From Bacilli bacterium (lineage in GTDB: Bacteria > Bacillota_I > Bacilli_A > RF39 > UBA660): a stretch of DNA of 54,183 nucleotides. The translations under genes and the position numbers were made by a program. Numbering within the stretch: position 1 is the first letter of the stretch; every line of letters begins with the position of its first letter. Of the stretch, positions 25,146 through 33,197 are shown piece after piece. The notes beneath the pieces were generated by a model. It had not been told where the DNA came from. It did no database searches and saw nothing but the letters and a program-made list of their open reading frames with translations. Where the stretch lies: positions 1 to 54,183 of the forward strand of contig JAQVXV010000002.1 of assembly GCA_028708945.1 (NCBI GenBank). The letters run 5' to 3'.

Positions 25146-25146
25146 A

Positions 25147-27624
25147 TTACCAAGAACCGCCACCGCCGCCGCCAGAGCCACCACCTGACGATCCTCCGCC
25201 AGAACTTCCGCCTGAACTACCAGAACCACCCGATGACATTGCTGTAGACGCAGATGCCATTGTTGAATCCATAAAGCTTCCAAATGTTGCTGCATTAAAA
25301 GCAGTACTTCCAACATACCAATCTGGTTCTTGTAAACTTATGGTTTCAAATTTTTTAATCCATTTATCCGATACTCCTAATACATAAGTAAATGGTAATA
25401 TGTTATAAAAATAAGCTGGATCTTTATTTACTAATTGTTCTAATTTTTGTTTTTCAGCACTTTCTAAGAATGTTTTAAATCCTTTTATTTTACCTAACAT
25501 TTCATTTCCATAAGGTGTTCTTTTAGGCATTAGTTTAAGACATATAATCATTAAAACTATAGAAACTAAACCAACTAGAAAACCAATTAGCAGCATTTTA
25601 TCAGATAATAAGGCATCAAATAAAGGTAGTGTTGAGAACATTGCTAAGGAATGTATAAAAAGAAATCCACACCAAATTAACCTAGATAATAATGTAAATT
25701 GTTTAGTAAATGCTACTGAATAAAAAGGTATATATATTATTATCAAAATTAACATTGAAGATAAACTCTCAATACCGGAATACTCATAAACAGGTATTAA
25801 AATTATAGAAAATACTGATAAAAGTATCATTAATATAATTATTATTGATTTTGATTCAGTAACTTTTTCAAATATTTTATGCTTATTTTGTTTTTTATTC
25901 ATATCTTCAATAATATTATTTAAAGTAAGATAAAAATTATTATATAAATTAAGATCTGTTACTGATTTTAATTTTTTTGTATAATCAGTTTTTTCTTGTT
26001 TTGATTCTAACTCTTTCGTTGCATCATCTTCTTTAATAGCCTCTCTTAATTCTTTTACAAATTCATTTTCCTCTATTTTTAGACTTTTTGCATATTTTGC
26101 TAAACTGTTTCCAGCAGATTCGAATAATCCATCAAAAAACATACTTTCATATACATTATCACCATCATATTCTTTTAGTTTTGTTATTCTAAATCCTTGT
26201 TTTTTAGTAAATGGTGATTTTCTTTTTAGTTCTTCTATTTTTAAATAACCTTTATCTGCTAAATAAATCAACAATGATAAAACATCTTTATTGTTAGTAT
26301 AACCTTTATATAAGAAACCAACTTCTGCACTGTTAAGACCTTTTGGAGGATAAAATTCTACTGTTTGAATAACCATTTCATCTCTGCCATATTTGTACCA
26401 AAGTACAATTGAAATTAAAGCTCCTATAATTGGGAGTACTAAAAACAGTGTTATTAATGGACTATATTTAAATTCAGCACCTACAAAATAACCTTCTTCT
26501 AGCTCTAATCTAACAGTCAATGCTTCACCAGCGCCTAAAACTCCATTATAACGACCGGTTATTACTTTACCATTAACACTATATTCTATATTACGATTAT
26601 CGGTTGAACCTTCTAAACCACTAGAAAAACCTAATTTTGTTTCATCAAATTCTTTAGGCATTGTTATAGTAAATTCAATGTCACTGATAGTTGTATCCCA
26701 TTCATTACCAATTAAGTTGAAATAAAATTCATCATATCCTTTAGAAGGATCTTTTCCAATGTTATATAAATATGAAATTGTATAATATTTACTACCAGTT
26801 AAGGTAAGATCAGGATTTCCTATCTTGATAACTCTATAACCAAACTCATTAGATTTAGTAAACTGTTCATTTACTTTTATTTCACTTATTTTAGCGTGAT
26901 TAATACTCTTTGTACCATCTAGTCTAATAACTGTATTTTTTAAAGGAATCTTTCTAAAAATACCGTGTTTATTTATATTAAAGTACGCTGTTATATCTTC
27001 ATTTATATTAAAAGTATTATTTTCATTAACTTGAATATCTATCTTATACTTTGTTAATGCATATTCACCATTGCCTTGAGTATTAATTTCTTTGTTAATT
27101 ATTGTAGGTTTTTTCATATCGACTTTATTAAAATCTGTAATTGGATCAATACCATTCATATTGATTTTTTGATTTTTATTATAATTATCGACCATTTCTT
27201 TGGTAGAAGGTTCAATAAATAATCTATAAAACCTAACATCCGATAGTTTGTAAGGTTTTTTTATATTTTTTTCTTCTAATTTATTACCCATAAAACTACC
27301 ATTTTCATTTGCTATTGTATTAAATATAGTACTATAACCATCAGAAGCTCCAATCTCCTCTTTTTCTTCATTATAATAGTAAAATATATAGTGATAATAA
27401 TAGAGATTGCTTGTACTTCTTTTAGCACTACCCATTATAAGAGATGGTTCATTTTGAAATTCTACATACTCTAAATTTAATTCAAATTTATCAGTTTTAA
27501 AAAAATTATCTCTTTTTAAATCAACAAGGTCACTTTCATAACTTACAGCATTTACCTTAATAGGTAAAATAATTGATATTAGAAAAAGAAAAAAACTCAT
27601 TAATAATAACTTATATTTATTCAT
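25147..27624 (-). CDS. DUF2207 membrane protein with Gly/Ser tail
   Basis: 825 aa. Signal peptide (KLLLMSFFLFLISIILPI, VNA), large extracellular DUF2207 domain (about 165-375, including FRKIPLKNT and ITMPKEFDETK), a helix at about 385-405, a cytoplasmic part, a second group of helices (about 590-680), and a tail from about 785 ending in repeated Gly-Ser and GGGGGGSW. Tails of this form are typical of the family. Starts on a TAATG overlap with lemA, which often pairs with DUF2207 genes; the function is not established. Confidence 0.88.
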   Translation of the reverse strand: MNKYKLLLMSFFLFLISIILPIKVNAVSYESDLVDLKRDNFFKTDKFELNLEYVEFQNEPSLIMGSAKRSTSNLYYYHYIFYYYNEEKEEIGASDGYSTIFNTIANENGSFMGNKLEEKNIKKPYKLSDVRFYRLFIEPSTKEMVDNYNKNQKINMNGIDPITDFNKVDMKKPTIINKEINTQGNGEYALTKYKIDIQVNENNTFNINEDITAYFNINKHGIFRKIPLKNTVIRLDGTKSINHAKISEIKVNEQFTKSNEFGYRVIKIGNPDLTLTGSKYYTISYLYNIGKDPSKGYDEFYFNLIGNEWDTTISDIEFTITMPKEFDETKLGFSSGLEGSTDNRNIEYSVNGKVITGRYNGVLGAGEALTVRLELEEGYFVGAEFKYSPLITLFLVLPIIGALISIVLWYKYGRDEMVIQTVEFYPPKGLNSAEVGFLYKGYTNNKDVLSLLIYLADKGYLKIEELKRKSPFTKKQGFRITKLKEYDGDNVYESMFFDGLFESAGNSLAKYAKSLKIEENEFVKELREAIKEDDATKELESKQEKTDYTKKLKSVTDLNLYNNFYLTLNNIIEDMNKKQNKHKIFEKVTESKSIIIILMILLSVFSIILIPVYEYSGIESLSSMLILIIIYIPFYSVAFTKQFTLLSRLIWCGFLFIHSLAMFSTLPLFDALLSDKMLLIGFLVGLVSIVLMIICLKLMPKRTPYGNEMLGKIKGFKTFLESAEKQKLEQLVNKDPAYFYNILPFTYVLGVSDKWIKKFETISLQEPDWYVGSTAFNAATFGSFMDSTMASASTAMSSGGSGSSGGSSGGGSSGGGSGGGGGGSW

Positions 27625-28172
27625 TATAATTTCACCTTAACATTTTCTCTATCTCTTTTATTAGCTTCAAAAAATTTGTTTTCTTTAAATCCAAATAGAC
27701 GTGCAAAAACATTTGAAGGAAACATTTGCACTTTATTGTTCATCATTCTAACTACAGCATTGTAATATTTTCTTGAATTAGCAATATCATCTTCTACTTT
27801 AGTAAGTTGTGAACTTAAATCTAAAAAATTCTGATTAGCTTTTAATTCTGGATAAGATTCTGCTAACATCATTAATTTAGAAATACCGGTTGTTACTTTT
27901 TCATTAGTATCAATTTTATCATTAGTACTCATATTATCATACTGTCCACTTCTTAAATTGATAACACTTTCTAAAGTACCTTTTTCATGTTTAGCATAAC
28001 CTTTAACAGTTTCAACTATATTAGGAATTAAATCCCATCTTTTCTTTAAGTAAACATCCATAGTTGCAAAAGCTTCTTTAACTTTATTTGATAATTTTAC
28101 TAAACTATTATAAACAACAAATCCATAAATTAACAATAAAACAATTACTCCTATAACTACATAAATCCACAT
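27624..28172 (-). CDS. lemA: LemA family protein
   Basis: 182 aa. One N-terminal helix (IYVVIGVIVLLLIYGFVVYN), then the LemA four-helix domain with KEAFATMDVYLKKRWDLIPN and the C-terminal YNAVVRMMNNKVQMFPSNVF, both diagnostic. SD GAGGA upstream of ATG 28172. LemA proteins are inner-membrane proteins with the bundle facing outward or inward depending on lineage; role unclear. Forms a two-gene operon with the DUF2207 protein. Confidence 0.93.
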   Translation of the reverse strand: MWIYVVIGVIVLLLIYGFVVYNSLVKLSNKVKEAFATMDVYLKKRWDLIPNIVETVKGYAKHEKGTLESVINLRSGQYDNMSTNDKIDTNEKVTTGISKLMMLAESYPELKANQNFLDLSSQLTKVEDDIANSRKYYNAVVRMMNNKVQMFPSNVFARLFGFKENKFFEANKRDRENVKVKL

Positions 28173-28320
28173 AATAAAATCCTCCTCTATTATTGATTAC
28201 ATTATACCACAATGTAGTATTTTTAAATATTAAAAAAAATTTAATTTATTACACTATAGTAATAATAATAATATTTATAATTTTTTAATAAAGAGACATA
28301 ATAGTATTGGAGAGTGAAAA

Positions 28321-28749
28321 ATGGAAGAAAATAAAAATGCATTAGATGAATTAAATAAAGGTTGTACAATTGGTATTGAATCGATTAATAATTTAATTGA
28401 TAAAGTAGATAATCAGAAATTTAAAAACATTCTGGAAAAACAATTAGCGCAATATGACAAAATAGAAGATAAAATAAACTCAATATATATTAATTATAGT
28501 GATAAAAGTCCTCATGAAATTGATTCTCTTACAAAGGTAATGAATGATTATATGATTAATATGAAAACTATGAAAGATCATACTGATTCTAAAATAGCAG
28601 AAATATTATTACAAGGTACAAATATGGGTATTATTGAAGGTAAGAGAATATTAAATAATAAAAAAATTGACAAAAAAGTTGAAAAACTAGTAGAAGATTT
28701 TATAGATAACCAAGAGAATGTTGTTGAAGAATTAAAAGAATATTTATAA
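28321..28749 (+). CDS. Helical-bundle protein, possibly ferritin-like (DUF2383-type)
   Basis: 142 aa, almost wholly alpha-helical, with four amphipathic helices (about 5-30, 32-60, 65-100, 105-140). The opening ALDELNKGCTIGIESINNLID and the NMGIIEGKRILNN turn resemble ferritin-like DUF2383/DUF3231-type bundles, but a full set of carboxylate/histidine ligands is not evident. No signal peptide or membrane helix. SD GGAG upstream of ATG 28321, terminator after. Function unknown. Confidence 0.6.
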   Translation: MEENKNALDELNKGCTIGIESINNLIDKVDNQKFKNILEKQLAQYDKIEDKINSIYINYSDKSPHEIDSLTKVMNDYMINMKTMKDHTDSKIAEILLQGTNMGIIEGKRILNNKKIDKKVEKLVEDFIDNQENVVEELKEYL

Positions 28750-28785
28750 AAACATAAATCAATATAGATTTATGTTTTTATATGT
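28750..28785 (+). terminator. Terminator of the helical-bundle gene
   Basis: AAACATAAATC / GATTTATGTTT hairpin with a T-run, directly after the stop codon. Confidence 0.75.
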
Positions 28786-28814
28786 AACAATTCATTTTCT
28801 ATAACTTATTATAT

Positions 28815-29102
28815 TTAACATTGGCAATTGCCACCACACGAACATTGAACATCTGGTTCATTATCCTCAGTTAAATATTTTTTTAATTCATCCTTATTTG
28901 GGCTCTTTCCAGCAAACTTAACTTTATCATTAACGACAAGCGCTGGTAAACTCATAATGCCAAATGACATAATTTGTTGCAAGTCCTCTATTTTTTCAAG
29001 ATCAACATCTATTTTTAATTCAGATATGGCTTCCGTTACATCTTTATATAATCTTTGACATGTAGGACAACCTGTACCCAGTACCTTTACTTTAATTGAC
29101 AT
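28815..29102 (-). CDS. Thioredoxin-like redox protein with Cys-rich tail
   Basis: 95 aa, small thioredoxin fold with active site GTGCPTCQR (CxxC) and cis-Pro in SLPALVVND, the redox-active disulfide protein 2 family. The last residues are CSCGGNCQC, an added Cys cluster that could bind a metal or metalloid. Third gene of an operon with an ArsR regulator and a DUF318 permease, in which these small thioredoxins commonly occur. Confidence 0.88.
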   Translation of the reverse strand: MSIKVKVLGTGCPTCQRLYKDVTEAISELKIDVDLEKIEDLQQIMSFGIMSLPALVVNDKVKFAGKSPNKDELKKYLTEDNEPDVQCSCGGNCQC

Positions 29103-29138
29103 ACTATTCCCCCTTTCATATTAGTTTAACAATTTCTT

Positions 29139-30167
29139 CTATATTAATAAATAACTAAAATAATTAAATAAATACCCCATAATTAATATTCCAATTGTTA
29201 CTGTTGAAACAAAGATAATTAAGAGTTTCATTTTTATAACTCTTTTTAACATTATCATTGATGGTAGAGATAAAACTGTGACCGCCATCATAAAGGATAA
29301 CACAGTTCCTATTCCTACACCTTTTACTACTAAAGCCTCAGCAATAGGAAGTGTACCAAAGATATCTCCATACATTGGTATTCCTACTAAAGTCGCTACT
29401 AAAACAGCAAATATGTTATCTCTACCAAGAACAGCTACTATAGCATTTTCAGGAATCCAATTATGAATTAGTGCACCTATTCCTACTCCTACAAGAATGT
29501 ATAACCATACTTTTTTTATTATCTCTAACATTTGTTCTTTTGCATATTTTATTCTATCTTTTTTTGATAGTACTTCACCTTCTGAACATGCGCATTGAAC
29601 TCCATCTGTTTTCTTTAAAATGAACGGTTCAATATACTTTTCCAAATGTAGTTTCCCAATTATAGTACCACCAATAACGGCAATTAATAATCCTACTACT
29701 ACATAAGCAATGGCAATTGTCCAATTAAAAATACTTGCTAAAAGTAAAACAGAGGCTAAATCAACAAGTGGTGATGATATTAAGAATGAAAATGTTACTC
29801 CTAGTGGTAATCCAGCATTAGTAAATCCAATAAATAATGGTATTGAAGAACAAGAGCAAAATGGTGTTACTGTTCCTAATAATGCACCTATTATATTAGC
29901 AGTTATTCCCTTAAATCTTCCCATTATACTTTTAGTTCTTTCAGGTGGGAAGTAAGATTGAATGTAAGATATAATAAATATTAGTACTGATAACAAGATA
30001 AATATTTTAATAGTATCATATAGAAAGAATTGTAAACTACCTCCTATTTTACTATCAACATCTAACCTAAGCACCTTTTCAACTAATAGTTTTATCAAAT
30101 TATTTAACCATTCCATTTTTAATAATTGACTATTTAAGAAAGAAAAAATAGCATTAATAATATCCAT
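29139..30167 (-). CDS. DUF318/ArsP-type permease
   Basis: 342 aa, about eight helices. The motif TPFCSCSSIPLFIGFTNAG (Cys-x-Cys in a loop after the third helix) and its second-half partner LVGIPMYGDIFGTLPIAE are the family hallmarks (YraQ/ArsP permeases). A cytoplasmic loop carries CACSEGE. Related proteins export trivalent organoarsenicals or other soft-metal compounds (family knowledge). It sits between arsR-type and thioredoxin-like genes, and its start is close to the regulator's stop. Confidence 0.88.
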   Translation of the reverse strand: MDIINAIFSFLNSQLLKMEWLNNLIKLLVEKVLRLDVDSKIGGSLQFFLYDTIKIFILLSVLIFIISYIQSYFPPERTKSIMGRFKGITANIIGALLGTVTPFCSCSSIPLFIGFTNAGLPLGVTFSFLISSPLVDLASVLLLASIFNWTIAIAYVVVGLLIAVIGGTIIGKLHLEKYIEPFILKKTDGVQCACSEGEVLSKKDRIKYAKEQMLEIIKKVWLYILVGVGIGALIHNWIPENAIVAVLGRDNIFAVLVATLVGIPMYGDIFGTLPIAEALVVKGVGIGTVLSFMMAVTVLSLPSMIMLKRVIKMKLLIIFVSTVTIGILIMGYLFNYFSYLLI

Positions 30168-30169
30168 AT

Positions 30170-30472
30170 TTATTCACCTCCCTTACAAGGGCATTCTTCT
30201 TTTAACAGATATAATAGAAATTTAAATAGTTCTTGTTCCTTATTTTTATTAATTGAATATTTTACCCAAGAACCATCTTTAACTGCATTAATAAGTCCTG
30301 TATCAGTTAACATCTTCATATGATAAGATAGCGTTGGCTGTGTTATATTAAATTCTTCTAATATTTTGCAAGCACACAATTCTTCATCTGAAAGCATTGA
30401 TAAAATCTTTAGCCTAGTTCCATCGCTTAAAACTTTAAAAATTAAGGCATATTCTTCATAATTATATTTCAT
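30170..30472 (-). CDS. ArsR-family metalloregulator
   Basis: 100 aa from ATG 30472, chosen over an in-frame ATG at 30487 because GGAGG lies upstream. Winged helix-turn-helix with the ELCACKI motif of As(III)-type ArsR proteins (Cys-x-Cys in helix 3) and recognition helix TQPTLSYHMKMLTDTGLI. The C-terminus adds EECPCKGGE, two more thiols. It probably represses its own operon and is released by a thiophilic metalloid. A 20-bp palindrome next to the promoter is the likely operator. Confidence 0.93.
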   Translation of the reverse strand: MKYNYEEYALIFKVLSDGTRLKILSMLSDEELCACKILEEFNITQPTLSYHMKMLTDTGLINAVKDGSWVKYSINKNKEQELFKFLLYLLKEECPCKGGE

Positions 30473-30498
30473 TTTTAATTCCTCCATTAGTCTTTTAT

Positions 30499-30518
30499 AT
30501 ATAGATAACTATCTATAT
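30499..30518 (-). promoter_or_regulatory. Putative ArsR operator
   Basis: Perfect palindrome ATATAGATA-AC-TATCTATAT, placed at the expected transcription start just downstream of the -10 box. Confidence 0.75.
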
Positions 30519-30520
30519 GT

Positions 30521-30549
30521 ATTATATGTAACATATAAACTTATGTCAA
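30521..30549 (-). promoter_or_regulatory. Consensus SigA promoter of the arsR operon
   Basis: Minus-strand TTGACA (30549-30544), exactly 17 bases, TATAAT (30526-30521). Confidence 0.88.
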
Positions 30550-30599
30550 CAAATTATCATACAAATACTAAAAGATTTCCTAGAATTATTTGATTGTTT

Positions 30600-31525
30600 T
30601 AAAATTATTTAAAACTACATAAAAAAAGCGATATTTTAAATTATTAAACTAAAATATCACTTTTTTATTTCATATTATAATTTTACTTTTGGTTTTTTTG
30701 TCCTTTAAAATTTTTGATTTTATTTTTTACTTCATTATAAGTTTCATTTTTAGAATTACTTTTTAGTTCTTCTCTTATCTCTTTTACTCTTTCTTTAATT
30801 TCGGCTTTTATATCTTTTGAAGCAACGATAATAGCGTCTCTTATCTCGTCTTCCTTCATTTCATCTTTATCAAATCCATAATCTTCTAAAAGAGTTTTTT
30901 CCATTTGTTGAATTTTTTCTCTATATGTCTTTTTCAAATTATCTTTTTCTTCTTTAAATTTATTTTTCAATTCTTCTTTATTTTTATTTAAAGCCTCATG
31001 TCTTACTTTAATACTTTCTTTTATTTCATTTTGTATTTCTTTAACTGACAATGTTGCTAATTGTTCTTTGTCTAAAGTTGGATCTAGAGAAGCAGCACGA
31101 CTAACTAATAACATCTTACCATTACTGATTCCATATAATAAAGCTTCTTCTTTCATTTCATCGCTTACTCCTGTTATTATTATAGGAAATATTTTTCTTT
31201 CTTCCAAATTGTCATTTAAAGAATCAATCACTTTTTTTTCTAATCTTTGACGTTCTTGTTCTTGTTCATTAGTAGCAGTAACCACAATAATGTTTTCATC
31301 ACTATATTCATCAATATAGCCAGTTTCAATCGCGGCATCTATTACCTTTTTACTTGCTGATTCTATATCCATACCAACTATTTCTAAATCAGAAATTATA
31401 ATGTCAGCATCTTCATTTAAAGGAATTACTTCTTCAACTATATTAGCATCATTTACAGCTAACATTATATCTGGGTTGATACTAATACTTACATAACTTA
31501 ATTTTTTATTATTAAAATTTAAAAC
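30600..31525 (-). repeat. Long direct repeat, copy A (intact RsgI-like gene)
   Basis: About 900 bp, including the terminator and most of the RsgI-like gene, reappear in the same orientation at about 37,210-38,115 with high identity. Similarity ends at the codons after the membrane helix (near 31,525). The copies bracket the restriction-modification and DUF2075/MazG genes. Confidence 0.85.
30623..30669 (-). terminator. Terminator of the RsgI-like gene
   Basis: AAGTGATATTTTAG and TAAAATATCGCTTT arms around an AT loop, with T-runs on both sides. The same structure follows the second copy near 37.25 kb. Confidence 0.6.
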
Positions 31526-31591
31526 GACATACCCTAGAAGAGCAACAACTATAATTATTATTGTTATTATAAAAATATTTTTCTTATTCAT
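30683..31591 (-). CDS. RsgI-like membrane protein (anti-sigma-type extracellular domain)
   Basis: 302 aa. Residues 5-26 are one membrane helix; then comes a domain starting YVSISINPDIMLAVNDANIV and continuing EVIPLNEDADIII, matching the juxtamembrane domain of RsgI anti-sigma factors (conserved NP near a strand, followed by V..v.PLN.D). The C-terminal 130 residues are a highly charged coiled coil (EELKNKFKEEKDNLKKTYRE), ending in KGQKNQK. The cytoplasmic sigma-binding N-terminal domain of RsgI is missing, and no sigI gene is adjacent. Role unknown; possibly a cell-surface sensor or adhesin. Confidence 0.75.
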   Translation of the reverse strand: MNKKNIFIITIIIIVVALLGYVVLNFNNKKLSYVSISINPDIMLAVNDANIVEEVIPLNEDADIIISDLEIVGMDIESASKKVIDAAIETGYIDEYSDENIIVVTATNEQEQERQRLEKKVIDSLNDNLEERKIFPIIITGVSDEMKEEALLYGISNGKMLLVSRAASLDPTLDKEQLATLSVKEIQNEIKESIKVRHEALNKNKEELKNKFKEEKDNLKKTYREKIQQMEKTLLEDYGFDKDEMKEDEIRDAIIVASKDIKAEIKERVKEIREELKSNSKNETYNEVKNKIKNFKGQKNQK

Positions 31592-31846
31592 AAAAATCCA
31601 CTTCCTTTATTTTTTTTATCTACTTTTACAATAATAAAAACCTATATTACACCTCCAATACATAAATAATCAATCATCATTTTAATTATTCTATTATATA
31701 AAAATTATATGCCTAATTATTTGAAAAGTCAATTTTCAAAGTTTTAATTTATATTGGATTTTTTATTATTAAAATATTTTTGAAATGTAAAATCAAAGCT
31801 TGTACCATTAATGAAGGTTTATAACCTAAACTAATATGTTGTATAT

Positions 31847-31872
31847 AAAAAGAAGATATTATCTATCTTCTT
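31847..31872 (-). terminator. Terminator of the methyltransferase gene
   Basis: AAGAAGATA-GATAA-TATCTTCTT then Ts on the minus strand, overlapping the stop codon. Confidence 0.7.
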
Positions 31873-33127
31873 TCTCATTAATCATTTTTTTAACAGCCAA
31901 ACCTATAGCCTTTCCTAAATAGCAAGGAACTGCGTTTCCAATTTGAACTAATTGCCATTTCTTAGAACCTTGAAATATAAAGTCATCAGGGAAAGACTGT
32001 AATCTTGCCAATTCCCTCGCTGTTAAAACTCTTGGTAACTTTGGATGAATATTAACTCCACCATGGTTTTCTTTTACAGTACAAGAAGGTTTTTTCCAAT
32101 GACATTTTTTCCAAGAATCAGAATAATTTTTATATAAACTTTCTCCTTCTTTGACATTCGATAATTTATTTTGCATTTCAACAGAATGTTTTGTTGGGAT
32201 ATGATTAAATAAAGGATCGGGTTTTCTTTTTATCAAATCAGATATAGCATCTTCTGTAGTTATATATTTGTCTGGGTTCAATATTGGCATAGGATGATAA
32301 TTTAGTTTACCTATTCTATTTCCTATGAATATAACCCTTCTCCTCATTTGAGGGGTATAATAATCAGCAGCATTTAAAACAGTAACATTAATTTTATATC
32401 CTATTTCTTCAAAATCATTAATTATTTTTTCTTCTACTTTTCCACTAAGCATTGATCTTAATCCTGGAACATTTTCCATTACAACTACTTTTGGTTTAAT
32501 ATGATTAACTATTTCTAACATATCTAGATAAAGTGTATTCCTTTTATCAGTGACTATTCTATTCCCTGCCATACTAAATCCTTGACAAGGAAACCCACCA
32601 ACTATAAGGTCTACTTCTTTATCGGCCACAGTTTTATATAATTCTTTTTTAATATTTTTATCACGTATATCTCTTGTTTCTAAATTTTCTTTAAATCCCT
32701 TTTTATCAACAAAATTATATTTATAAGTTGCTACAGCCTGTTCCATAATTTCCACACTCCCAATTGGGGTATAACCAGCCATAACAAGTCCACATGATAA
32801 ACCACCAGCACCAGAGAATAAATCTATAAAATTTAATCCGTTTTTTTCATCCGGATTTTTCCAACCATCAATATTCCATTCTGTAGAAATATCTACATAA
32901 TTTACTTCTTTTGAATCACTATTGAGAAAATTCACGTTATCAAAAATAGACTCTTTGGATATTCCATTAGAATAATCTTCATACCATTTTTCATAGTCTT
33001 CTTGTTCAATTCTATATTTATTATTAATTTTAGTAGCCTTTAAACTACCTTCTGCAATTTGTCTTCTTATAGTTTTTACACTTTTATTCACCTTTTTTGA
33101 TATTTCTTCCACTGTTAAAATTTCCAT
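31859..33127 (-). CDS. DNA cytosine-C5 methyltransferase with N-terminal helix-turn-helix
   Basis: 422 aa from ATG 33127 (SD AGGAG; an upstream in-frame ATG lacks one). Residues 1-52 are an excisionase/MerR-like DNA-binding domain (LTVEEISKKVNKSVKTIRR). The methyltransferase has motif I FIDLFSGAGGLS, the catalytic GGFPCQGFSMAG, MENVPGL, QMRRRVIFIG and the late QIGNAVPCYLG. It modifies DNA at 5-methylcytosine. The HTH could let the enzyme repress its own promoter, as some restriction-modification enzymes do. Partner: the putative endonuclease gene immediately downstream in map order (33.2-34.6 kb), transcribed separately. Confidence 0.95.
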   Translation of the reverse strand: MEILTVEEISKKVNKSVKTIRRQIAEGSLKATKINNKYRIEQEDYEKWYEDYSNGISKESIFDNVNFLNSDSKEVNYVDISTEWNIDGWKNPDEKNGLNFIDLFSGAGGLSCGLVMAGYTPIGSVEIMEQAVATYKYNFVDKKGFKENLETRDIRDKNIKKELYKTVADKEVDLIVGGFPCQGFSMAGNRIVTDKRNTLYLDMLEIVNHIKPKVVVMENVPGLRSMLSGKVEEKIINDFEEIGYKINVTVLNAADYYTPQMRRRVIFIGNRIGKLNYHPMPILNPDKYITTEDAISDLIKRKPDPLFNHIPTKHSVEMQNKLSNVKEGESLYKNYSDSWKKCHWKKPSCTVKENHGGVNIHPKLPRVLTARELARLQSFPDDFIFQGSKKWQLVQIGNAVPCYLGKAIGLAVKKMINEKEDR

Positions 33128-33145
33128 TTTACAACTCCTGTCCAC

Positions 33146-33185
33146 TATACATGATAATTATACATGAGAGGTGGACAAATGTCAA
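33146..33185 (-). promoter_or_regulatory. Methyltransferase promoter with operator-like repeats
   Basis: Minus-strand TTGACA (33185-33180), 17-base spacer, TATAAT (33162-33157). The -10 box is overlapped by a direct repeat TATACATGA (33146-33154 and 33159-33167), and GTCCAC / GTGGAC flank the region as an inverted repeat. Confidence 0.75.
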
Positions 33186-33197
33186 TGTATTACATCG

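Noticed and set aside
25059..25316. 85-aa minus-strand frame across the 3' end of the LysM gene and the DUF2207 tail
   Set aside because: It is the shifted frame of the Gly/Ser-rich DUF2207 tail and crosses the shared terminator; no ribosome site.
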